From an uncultured Clostridia bacterium (GTDB taxonomy: Bacteria > Bacillota > Clostridia > Oscillospirales > Ruminococcaceae), in the NCBI GenBank assembly GCA_947584825.1, contig CANPWR010000046.1, forward strand, positions 1-10,305: a stretch of DNA of 10,305 nt, read 5' to 3'. This document shows, one piece after another, positions 1 to 6,300 of this stretch. The position numbers and the translations under genes were made by a program. How positions within the stretch are numbered: position 1 is the stretch's first letter; every line of letters begins with the position of its first letter. The notes beneath the pieces were generated by a model. The model had not been told where the DNA came from. It did not search any database and worked only from the letters and a program-made list of their open reading frames with translations.

Positions 1-42
1 TTCTTTGATTATACTTGTAATCTCATCAGGACGTAACTTCAT
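1..42 (-). CDS. atpA: ATP synthase F1 subunit alpha, N-terminal fragment (cut by window edge)
   Basis: The first 14 codons read MKLRPDEITSIIKE, the typical N-terminus of the F1 alpha subunit, which carries a nucleotide-binding site in the catalytic hexamer. The ATG is at 42-40. An AAGG-type Shine-Dalgarno lies about a dozen bases upstream. Its place immediately downstream of atpH is the standard order B-E-F-H-A. The gene runs out of the window, so nothing can be said about its integrity. A 116-bp gap separates it from atpH, wider than the other joints in this operon except atpB-atpE. Confidence 0.9.
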   Translation of the reverse strand, partial: MKLRPDEITSIIKE

Positions 43-130
43 AATCAAATACCATACCTTTCTGAAAACCTGCTATACCGTAATTTCATGAAACGATATA
101 ACTTTACATTTTCCTGCCAAAGACAAAAAT

Positions 131-145
131 ATAAGTAATACTTAT
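131..145 (-). other. Short hairpin followed by a T run between atpH and atpA
   Basis: On the minus strand ATAAGT, a 3-base loop and ACTTAT form a 6-bp stem, followed by ATTTTTG. It sits 14 bases after the atpH stop. The stem is short and AT-only, so it would be a weak terminator at most; it could be an RNA-processing or partial-termination site that sets the atpA to atpH ratio. This role is inference. The rest of the gap shows only a small TTTCATGAAA palindrome and the atpA leader. Confidence 0.25.
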
Positions 146-158
146 TTTCAAACTTTGT

Positions 159-701
159 TTATGCTATAACAGAATTTATCCTGTCACGCAGCTCGTCAAG
201 TCTGTGTTTTATGCTTCCCTGGATTTGAGTATTGTTATACTCAATCACTATTCCACCGATTATAGACTTGTCTATCTTTTCAGATAATACAATAGTCTTT
301 TTTGAAACACTCTCAAGCTTTTTTATAAGCTTTTCCTTGATTGTAACAGACAAAGGCACTGTAGTTATTGCAGTTACCTCTAAAATGTTATTTTCATTGT
401 TGTACAAAGCATTAAAGCTCTCTATAATTTTGCCGAGATACTTTATTCTCTTTTTATCTGCAACAACGCATAGAAAATCAAAGGAAGTCTTTGAAAGCTC
501 GTTTTCAAACACATTCTTTAAAACATTTTTCTTGTCACTTGGCTCAACCGTCGGCGCATTTAAGAATTTTACAAGCTCACCATTATTTTCTATAACTTCA
601 TTCAGCCATAATAATTCTGAATGTACTTCGTCAAGATCATCACGCTCTTTGCATAATTCAAACAACGCCTCGGCATAATTAGCTTCTAATGAACCTTTCA
701 T
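159..701 (-). CDS. atpH: ATP synthase F1 subunit delta (OSCP)
   Basis: This 180-residue protein matches the length of the delta/OSCP family, the stator subunit that ties the b subunits to the top of the alpha3beta3 head on the cytoplasmic side. It has the family start (YAEALFEL near residue 9), a helical N-terminal domain, and the conserved C-terminal block at about 147-176 (IGGIVIEYNNTQIQGSIKHR, then LDELRDRI), the usual region that binds the b subunits. Its ATG overlaps the atpF stop by one base (TAATG), so translation is probably coupled. An AGGTGAA ribosome binding site lies in the end of atpF. Nothing is unusual in length or composition. Confidence 0.95.
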   Translation of the reverse strand: MKGSLEANYAEALFELCKERDDLDEVHSELLWLNEVIENNGELVKFLNAPTVEPSDKKNVLKNVFENELSKTSFDFLCVVADKKRIKYLGKIIESFNALYNNENNILEVTAITTVPLSVTIKEKLIKKLESVSKKTIVLSEKIDKSIIGGIVIEYNNTQIQGSIKHRLDELRDRINSVIA

Positions 702-1210
702 TACAGTTCACCTACATTTTCAATAAACTCTTCAATAAGCTTTTCGTTATCGCTGGTATTTAGCTCTTTATTTACAACCTTACCTGCAACGTCAAATACC
801 ATTCCTGTGATTTCATCCTTTATCTCATTGACGGCAATTTTCTTTTCCTTTTCAATCTCACTGTGAGCATTGGCAACAATATGCTTTGCCTCAGTCTTTG
901 CCTCAGTGATGATTTCATCAGAGCGGGAATTTGCCCTCTTGGTAGCTATATCAATGATTTTTGCCGATTCCTCCTTAGCACCCAATAGCTTTTGAGTATA
1001 CTCTGCTTTGTATTCCTCGGCTGCTCTGTTAGCCTCGTCGGCGTCGTCATACGTTTTCTGAACTTCGGCTTTTCTCTTATCCAAAATCGCATTGACAGGC
1101 TTAAAGAAAAAGTGCTTTAACACCAAAAACATAATTAAAGTATTTAGCAATGTAGGGATAATAGTTCCCAAATCAATTGAGAAAAAATCAGTTACTCTGG
1201 CGTAAATCAT
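701..1210 (-). CDS. atpF: ATP synthase Fo subunit b
   Basis: The 169-residue protein has a single membrane helix near the N-terminus (about residues 15-36), then the family's FKPVNAILDKRKAEV junction and a long charged helix rich in Ala, Glu and Lys (about 45-150). This is the normal layout of the b stator stalk, which dimerises and holds the delta subunit. It lies between atpE and atpH, as in standard bacterial operons. The chosen ATG has no Shine-Dalgarno at normal distance; a strong AGGAGGG sits about 30 bases upstream with a hairpin between the two (see the separate entry). An in-frame TAA 21 bases upstream rules out a longer start through the hairpin. Confidence 0.94.
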   Translation of the reverse strand: MIYARVTDFFSIDLGTIIPTLLNTLIMFLVLKHFFFKPVNAILDKRKAEVQKTYDDADEANRAAEEYKAEYTQKLLGAKEESAKIIDIATKRANSRSDEIITEAKTEAKHIVANAHSEIEKEKKIAVNEIKDEITGMVFDVAGKVVNKELNTSDNEKLIEEFIENVGEL

Positions 1211-1246
1211 TTTTATTACTATGCTCGATTAAGAGCATACCCTCCT
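1211..1246 (-). promoter_or_regulatory. atpF ribosome binding site, apparently bridged by a hairpin
   Basis: AGGAGGG occupies 1246-1240. Directly after it come TATGCTC (1239-1233), loop TTAATC and GAGCATA (1226-1220), a perfect 7-bp stem with a 6-base loop. Nine bases (GTAATAAAA) then lead to the ATG at 1210. In linear distance the Shine-Dalgarno is about 30 bases from the start, far too long. If the stem folds, the gap shrinks to about 10 bases, which is optimal. That the fold is needed for translation is inference. Confidence 0.6.
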
Positions 1247-1262
1247 ATTTGCAGATTTTTAA

Positions 1263-1526
1263 TTAAAGCTTACCGATAAATGGGTTTGCAAACATAAGCA
1301 GCAAAGCTACTACGAATGCGTAAATACCTGTTGACTCGGAAATAGCACATCCGATAAACATAGTTCTTGTGCAGTCACCCGAAGCTTCCGGCTGTCTTGC
1401 CATAGACTCGATAGCCTTTCCTACTGCAAAACCTTCACCGATACCAGGTCCGATACCTGCTATCATTGCCAATCCTGCACCTAGTGCGGAACAACCCATA
1501 ACTATTGCTCTTGCAATTAAATCCAT
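1263..1526 (-). CDS. atpE: ATP synthase Fo subunit c, Na+-type with two ion-site glutamates
   Basis: This 87-residue proteolipid forms the rotor ring. It has two membrane helices joined by the polar loop ARQPEASGD (43-51). The start at 1526 is set by GGAGGA at 1539-1534, eight bases upstream; a longer in-frame start at 1565 would add 13 residues not found in the family. Helix 1 holds GIGPGIGEG, with Glu31 where sodium-binding c subunits such as that of Ilyobacter tartaricus have Gln32. Helix 2 holds SESTGIY, with Glu64, Ser65, Thr66 and Tyr69 matching Glu65, Ser66, Thr67 and Tyr70 there. A Glu at both places is the two-carboxylate pattern described for Fusobacterium nucleatum. Na+ coupling is inferred from this motif, not shown. 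Confidence 0.96.
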   Translation of the reverse strand: MDLIARAIVMGCSALGAGLAMIAGIGPGIGEGFAVGKAIESMARQPEASGDCTRTMFIGCAISESTGIYAFVVALLLMFANPFIGKL

Positions 1527-1639
1527 AATAGTATCCTCCAATACAATTAAATTTCTTTTTATCAAACAATCGACTAGCTTATATTAAGTCAATTGATTTT
1601 TAACAAAATTAGGTTTCAAAACCCTTAAACAACTAATAA

Positions 1640-2392
1640 CTAATCAGATGCACCAGCAACATTGACCATAGTAAGCGTTGCAAAAATATAAGCCTGAATA
1701 CATCCTACAAACAAGTCAAAATATATAGAAAGTATTCCCGGAATACCTATCGACGCTATATTAATAGTAAATCCGCCGATACTGAAGCTCAAATGCAGAA
1801 GCTCAGACAATCCGCCCAAAGCCATATAGAGAATTCCCGTAATAACCATTCCTCCAGCGACATTTCCGAATAAACGGAAAGCCATTGAAACAGGAGTTGC
1901 AAACTCGCTAATTATGTTAATAGGGGTTATGACCGGAACCGGCTCTGCAAAGGTCTTGAAAAATCCGATAAATCCTTTATACTTAAACCTTGTGTATACA
2001 ATCATCACAAATGTGATAAGAGCCCACGATATCGTTACATTTACATCTGCCGTAATAGACCTAAGTCCTATTATGCTTACCAGACTTCCCAGCGCTGCAT
2101 AAACCAACAGAGTTGCAATATAAGGAGCATAGCACATAAATCTCTCGCCCATAGAGTCCCGCACGCTTTTATTTACAAACTCGACTGCATACTCTGCAAT
2201 GACTTGTCTTTTTGTTTCAGGCTTGACCTTTAAGTTGTGAGTTAGATACTTGCACAAAATCGCAACAGCAACTATCAAAAGCCATCCCACAACTACAGAT
2301 TCAGTTATATCAACATTTATAAAAGGAATAGTAAAGACAACCTTAGGTCCGTGTATATCCAGTGCGCTATTTATCAGCTGAGGACTTATCAT
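1640..2392 (-). CDS. atpB: ATP synthase Fo subunit a
   Basis: The 250-residue hydrophobic protein is the a subunit, which forms the ion half-channels next to the c ring. The essential stator arginine is Arg173 in FRLFGNVAGG, followed by more membrane helices and the C-terminal block FVGCIQAYIFATLTMVNV (about 228-245), a strong family signature. Length and helix layout are normal. The ATG overlaps the end of atpI by 26 bases, with GAAGG about 10 bases upstream inside atpI, so the two are probably translated together. A 113-base AT-rich gap with a small GGTTT/AAACC inverted repeat separates it from atpE. Confidence 0.95.
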   Translation of the reverse strand: MISPQLINSALDIHGPKVVFTIPFINVDITESVVVGWLLIVAVAILCKYLTHNLKVKPETKRQVIAEYAVEFVNKSVRDSMGERFMCYAPYIATLLVYAALGSLVSIIGLRSITADVNVTISWALITFVMIVYTRFKYKGFIGFFKTFAEPVPVITPINIISEFATPVSMAFRLFGNVAGGMVITGILYMALGGLSELLHLSFSIGGFTINIASIGIPGILSIYFDLFVGCIQAYIFATLTMVNVAGASD

Positions 2393-2780
2393 TCTTAACT
2401 GCCTTCCCTTCTTTGTAATTATTGAACATTAATACTATTCTCGGAAAAAACTGCGGCACAAGCAACGCAAAAACATTTATTACTTTTGTTATCAAAGCTA
2501 TTAAGCACAGCAGTACAAGTATCAAATACCTTAACAGATAGCAAAAAAACATAATCCTCTGAGCTTTCTTTCTGCTATGATTTACCGCACGGTAAATAGT
2601 TTCAGACAAATAATAATAAGATAAAACAACATAAATAAATCCGAGAGCAAAACCTATTAAAACTGACAGCTTAAATCCCCAAAACAGAGAAACCAAAAAA
2701 GCTATAAATGTCAAAACCAATAATCCGGGAAACATTTCCCTCAACATTTTTCTTAGAGGATTACCGTTGGGTGCAATCAT
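2367..2780 (-). CDS. atpI: ATP synthase subunit I (AtpI-like accessory protein)
   Basis: A 137-residue membrane protein with about four hydrophobic helices, roughly at residues 18-34, 40-57, 78-96 and 98-115, and a basic, polar C-terminus. It is first in the operon, just before atpB, the usual place for AtpI, a small protein that helps assemble the c ring. The start at 2780 (ATG) is preferred because ACAGGAG lies eight bases upstream. A GTG at 2804 is in frame but would put that Shine-Dalgarno inside the gene. Sequence conservation in this family is low, so the name rests on position, size and hydrophobicity together. Confidence 0.8.
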   Translation of the reverse strand: MIAPNGNPLRKMLREMFPGLLVLTFIAFLVSLFWGFKLSVLIGFALGFIYVVLSYYYLSETIYRAVNHSRKKAQRIMFFCYLLRYLILVLLCLIALITKVINVFALLVPQFFPRIVLMFNNYKEGKAVKNDKSSADK

Positions 2781-2809
2781 TTCAAATGCTCCTGTTATTT
2801 TCACTTAGT

Positions 2810-2815
2810 ATTATA
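2810..2815 (-). promoter_or_regulatory. Possible second -10 element for the atp operon
   Basis: A perfect TATAAT is read on the minus strand at 2815-2810. The expected -35 position, 17 bases upstream, holds only TTATAT, so the site is weak by consensus. It would give a leader of about 20 bases before the atpI Shine-Dalgarno and would escape the hairpin at 2878-2918. It is offered as an alternative or additional start site. Confidence 0.3.
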
Positions 2816-2877
2816 TCGCCTGCTGCTAAAACATATAACTTCATTCTAAATGACTTTTCAAATTATGCAATAATGTG

Positions 2878-2918
2878 AAAAACACAGTATCGTAACAACT
2901 GCACGACACTGTGTTTTT
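2878..2918 (-). terminator. 16-bp hairpin upstream of atpI (terminator or attenuator)
   Basis: Two 16-base arms (2878-2893 and 2903-2918) enclose a 9-base loop. Read as minus-strand RNA all 16 positions pair, one being a G-U wobble; as plus-strand RNA that position is an A-C mismatch, which favours minus-strand function. The minus-strand 3' arm ends in five Ts followed by CACATT, so the U tract is short; the plus-strand arm ends in six Ts. It could end transcripts coming from the large surface-protein gene. Because a promoter lies just upstream at 2941-2969, it could also act as a leader attenuator for the atp operon. Confidence 0.6.
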
Positions 2919-2940
2919 TGTCTTGATACTTTACAATTAA

Positions 2941-2969
2941 ATTTTAGCAAATAAGAATTAAAATGTCAA
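2941..2969 (-). promoter_or_regulatory. Sigma-A type promoter driving the atp operon
   Basis: On the minus strand TTGACA at 2969-2964 is followed, after exactly 17 bases, by TAAAAT at 2946-2941. The preceding TGC supplies an extended -10 (TGn). This matches the vegetative consensus at 11 of 12 positions. Predicted transcription starts near 2934, giving an atpI leader of about 150 bases that contains the hairpin. No other minus-strand gene lies between this site and atpI. Confidence 0.65.
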
Positions 2970-3096
2970 CAACAAATATGTAAAAAATGACTAACAATAA
3001 ACTCATATTTTGTGAGAAATGACAAATTATAAAATATTAAAGAACTTTATTGAATGTAACTGAAAAATTGACAACACATTTATTCAATAAAAGTCA

Positions 3097-3121
3097 TATA
3101 ATATTAATATTTGACAAAAGG
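3097..3121 (+). promoter_or_regulatory. -10 element and ribosome binding site of the DUF6774-like gene
   Basis: TATAAT is at 3097-3102, and AAAAGGA at about 3115-3121 precedes the ATG at 3131 by nine bases. A perfect TTGACA at 3068-3073 lies 23 bases upstream of the -10, too far for a standard promoter, and the proper -35 position is poor. The -10 and ribosome binding site support the chosen start; the -35 is uncertain. Confidence 0.4.
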
Positions 3122-3130
3122 AATGATTAT

Positions 3131-3301
3131 ATGAATGCCTGTGAAATTTCAGCGGCTGTAACAGCCATTGCAAACGTAATTTTTGAAAAACTCAATGATG
3201 ATGAGGTAGCGCTTCTCGGAGCAATATTAGTTCAGCTTGGTGATACTCTGGAGACAATGTCTGTTCAGAAAGAAATATGTGATAAATATCCCATGAAGTA
3301 A
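3131..3301 (+). CDS. DUF6774-like small protein
   Basis: This 56-residue acidic protein starts MNACEISAAVTAIANVI and contains LNDDEVALLGAILVQLGDTL followed by a QKEIC motif. I recognise this layout (short N-terminal helix with an early Cys, DE(V/L)ALL, QLGDTL, then an (R/K)-E-x-C end) from small uncharacterised clostridial proteins grouped as DUF6774. No function is known and I propose none. The start at 3131 is chosen over an in-frame ATG at 3050 because it has AAAAGGA at the right distance and matches the family's N-terminus. It is the only supported plus-strand gene here. Its last 110 bp overlap, antisense, the end of the large minus-strand surface-protein gene. Confidence 0.72.
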   Translation: MNACEISAAVTAIANVIFEKLNDDEVALLGAILVQLGDTLETMSVQKEICDKYPMK

Positions 3302-6300
3302 TAGAGGATATTAAAGATATTATTGGCTTTTCTTTAATATAATTGCAATAATCAATATTAATTATTATATTATTTGAATTATATTCCGTACAATTTTTAT
3401 TATCTTCGAATGATAAGCTACTAATATTTGATACCGTTCTTGGGCGTGTCTGCGTAGCTTCACACCTATCACATTTGGCTGTTGCAGTATTTGTAGCATT
3501 ATCGTATATGAAATTAGTAAAGCTATGACCAAGCTTCTTTATTTTAGTAATTTCAGACTTTTTATCGCATCGAATACAATGCTTTGATTTCGATCCGTTT
3601 ACTGTACAGGTTGCTTCAATATCGACCGTAAACTCTGTTGAATATTCGTGACCCAGTGCAGAATCTATTTTTTCGTGTGTATCAGTATAGTCACATTTGA
3701 CACAATATGCTGTTTCTGTTCCGTTTTCCGTACACGTAGCATCGTTATTGAAAATAAAATCTGTAAGTGTATGACCAAGAGGCTGAATTGACTCAGTTAT
3801 CTGATCGCCGCAAATCGCGCAAGTACGAGCCATTGTACCCCAACTTGTACATCCTGCTTCGACTATTGTCTTCCACTCTCCGTAAATATGTGCATTAGAT
3901 CCAAGAGCAGTACCTGTTTTTATTCTGGTATCTGTCTTACTGCAGCGACTGCACATTGCAGTTTCTGTGCCGTCTGTCGTGCATGTTGCATCTTCATTAT
4001 AAACGTAATCTGTAAAATCGTGACCTAACTTGTCTATTTTTGTAACTTCGGCTTTTAAATTACAACGTCTGCAATGCTTCGACTTTGAACCGTCTGTCTC
4101 GCATGTTGCAGCTATATCAATTACAAAATTATTTTCATAATCATGTCCAAGCGCTGAATTTTCTTTAGTACGAGTGTCAGTTACACTGCACCTACTGCAC
4201 TGTGCTGTTTCAGTCCCGTCTGTTATACACGTTGCATCGTTATTGGAATTATAAATCTTAAAACTGTGACCTAAAGCTGAATTTTTCTTAACGCGAGTGT
4301 CAGTTACACTGCACCTACTGCACTGTGCTGTTTCAGTCCCGTCTGTTATACACGTTGCATCGTTATTGGAATTATAAATCTTAAAACTGTGACCTAAAGC
4401 TGAATTTTTCTTAACGCGAGTGTCAGTTACACTGCACCTACTGCATATTGCAGTTTCTGTACCGTCTGTCGTACAAGTTGCATCATTATTGTAGTTATAA
4501 GTCTTAAAGCTATGACCAAGTTTTGAATCAACTTTTGTTCGAGTGTCAGTTATACTGCATCTACTGCACTTTGCTGTTTCAGTTCCATTTTCTGTACAGG
4601 TAGCATTTTCATTATATTTGTAATCAGCAAAATCGTGACCTAACTTACTTATTTTTGTGACTTGGGTTTTTAAATTACAACGTCTGCAATGCTTCGACTT
4701 TGAACCGTCTGTCTCGCATGTTGCAGCTATATCAATTGCAAAATTATTTGCATAATCATGTCCAAGCGCTGAATTTTCTTTAGTACGAATATCTGTTACA
4801 CAGCAACGACTGCACTTTGCTGTTTCAGTTCCGTCTGTTATACACGTTGCATCGTCATTGTAATTATAAGACGTATAACTATGACCAAGTTTTGAATCAG
4901 CTTTTGTTCGAGTATCAGTTATACTGCACCTACTGCATATTGCAGTTTCTGTACCGTCTGTCGTACAAGTTGCGTCATCATTATAGTTATAAGTCTTAAA
5001 GCTATGACCAAGTTTTGAATCAGCTTTTGTTCGAGTATCAGTTATACTGCACCTACTGCATATTGCAGTTTCTGTACCGTCTGTCGTACAAGTTGCGTCA
5101 TCATTATAGTTATAAGTCTTAAAGCTATGACCAAGTTTTGAATCAACTTTTGTTCGAGTATCAATTACGCTACACCTACTGCACTGTGCTGTTTCAGTTC
5201 CGTCTGTCGTACACGTTGCATCGTCATTGTAATTATAAGACGTATAACTATGTCCTAATGCCGAATCAGCTTTTGTTCGAGTGTCAGTTATACTGCACCT
5301 ACTGCACTGTGCTGTTTCAGTTCCGTCTGTTATACACGTTGCATCGTTATTGTAGTTATAAGTCTTAAATCTATGACCAAGTTTTGAATCAACTTTTGTT
5401 CGAGTATCAGTTACACTGCACCTACTGCACTGGGCAGTTTCTGTACCGTCTGTCGTACACGTTGCATCGTCATTGTAGTTATAAGACGTATAACTATGTC
5501 CTAATGCAGAATCAGCTTTTGTTCGAGTATCAGTTACGCTGCACCTGCTGCACTGTGCTGTTTCAGTTCCGTCTGTTATACACGTTGCATCGTTATTGTA
5601 GTTATAAGACGTATAACTATGTCCTAATGCCGAATCAGCTTTTGTTCGAGTGTCAGTTATACTGCATCTACTGCACTTTGCTGTTTCAGTTCCATTTTCT
5701 GTACATGTAGCATTTTCATTATATTTGTAATCAACAAAATCGTGACCTAGCTTACTTATTTTTGTGACTTGGGTTTTTGAGTTACATCGTTTACAATGCT
5801 TTGACTTTGAACCGCCTGTCTCGCAGGTTGCCGCTATATCAATTGCAAAATCGTTTTCATAATCATGTCCAAGCAACGAGTTTTCTTTAATTCGAGTGTC
5901 AGTTACACTGCACCTGCTGCATATTGCAGTTTCTGTACCATCTGTCGTACACGTTGCGTCGTTATTGTAGTTATAAGACGTAAAGCTATGACCCAGCTTA
6001 TTAATTACTGTTACTTTTGTTAAAAAACCGCATCTGTTACAATACTTGGATTCCAATCCGTTAGTCTCGCAGGTTGGTTCAATATCAATAGTAAGCTCCT
6101 TTGAATATTTATGACCTAATGCAGAGTTTTTTACTGTACGAGTATCTGTAATGTTACACCTATCGCACTTTGCTGTTTCCGTTCCGTCTCTTGTACAATC
6201 TGCGTCATTATTATAAACATAATTACTAAATGAGTGACCAAGCATATCAATTTTAGTTATATCTGTTTTTGCTCCGCAGTTCAGACAATGTCTGGACATC

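Noticed and set aside
13..20. Lipoprotein reading of the surface-protein signal peptide, using the Cys at residue 20 of that protein
   Set aside because: The residues before that Cys are LTV rather than a lipobox ending in Gly, Ala or Ser. Cleavage by signal peptidase I after VFA is more likely. The coordinates given are residue positions in the protein encoded at 3192-7265.
1188..1238. Short upstream ORF beginning with the ATG in the atpF leader hairpin
   Set aside because: Its ATG is only one to two bases from AGGAGGG, too close for initiation, and the 16-codon frame ends in atpF without any other support.
1527..1565. Longer start for the c subunit at 1565
   Set aside because: It would add 13 residues not seen in the family, and the GGAGGA ribosome binding site sits correctly before the ATG at 1526.
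2781..2804. GTG start of atpI at 2804
   Set aside because: The Shine-Dalgarno ACAGGAG falls inside this extension and is eight bases from the ATG at 2780.
3068..3102. TTGACA at 3068-3073 paired with TATAAT at 3097-3102 as a full promoter
   Set aside because: The spacer is 23 bases, well outside the 16-18 range. Only the -10 element is kept, at low confidence.
4817..5710. Several plus-strand open frames of 60-108 codons inside the repeat array
   Set aside because: They encode Tyr/Leu/Cys-rich repetitive peptides that mirror the 123-bp repeats of the minus-strand gene in another frame. None has a ribosome binding site or a recognisable domain.
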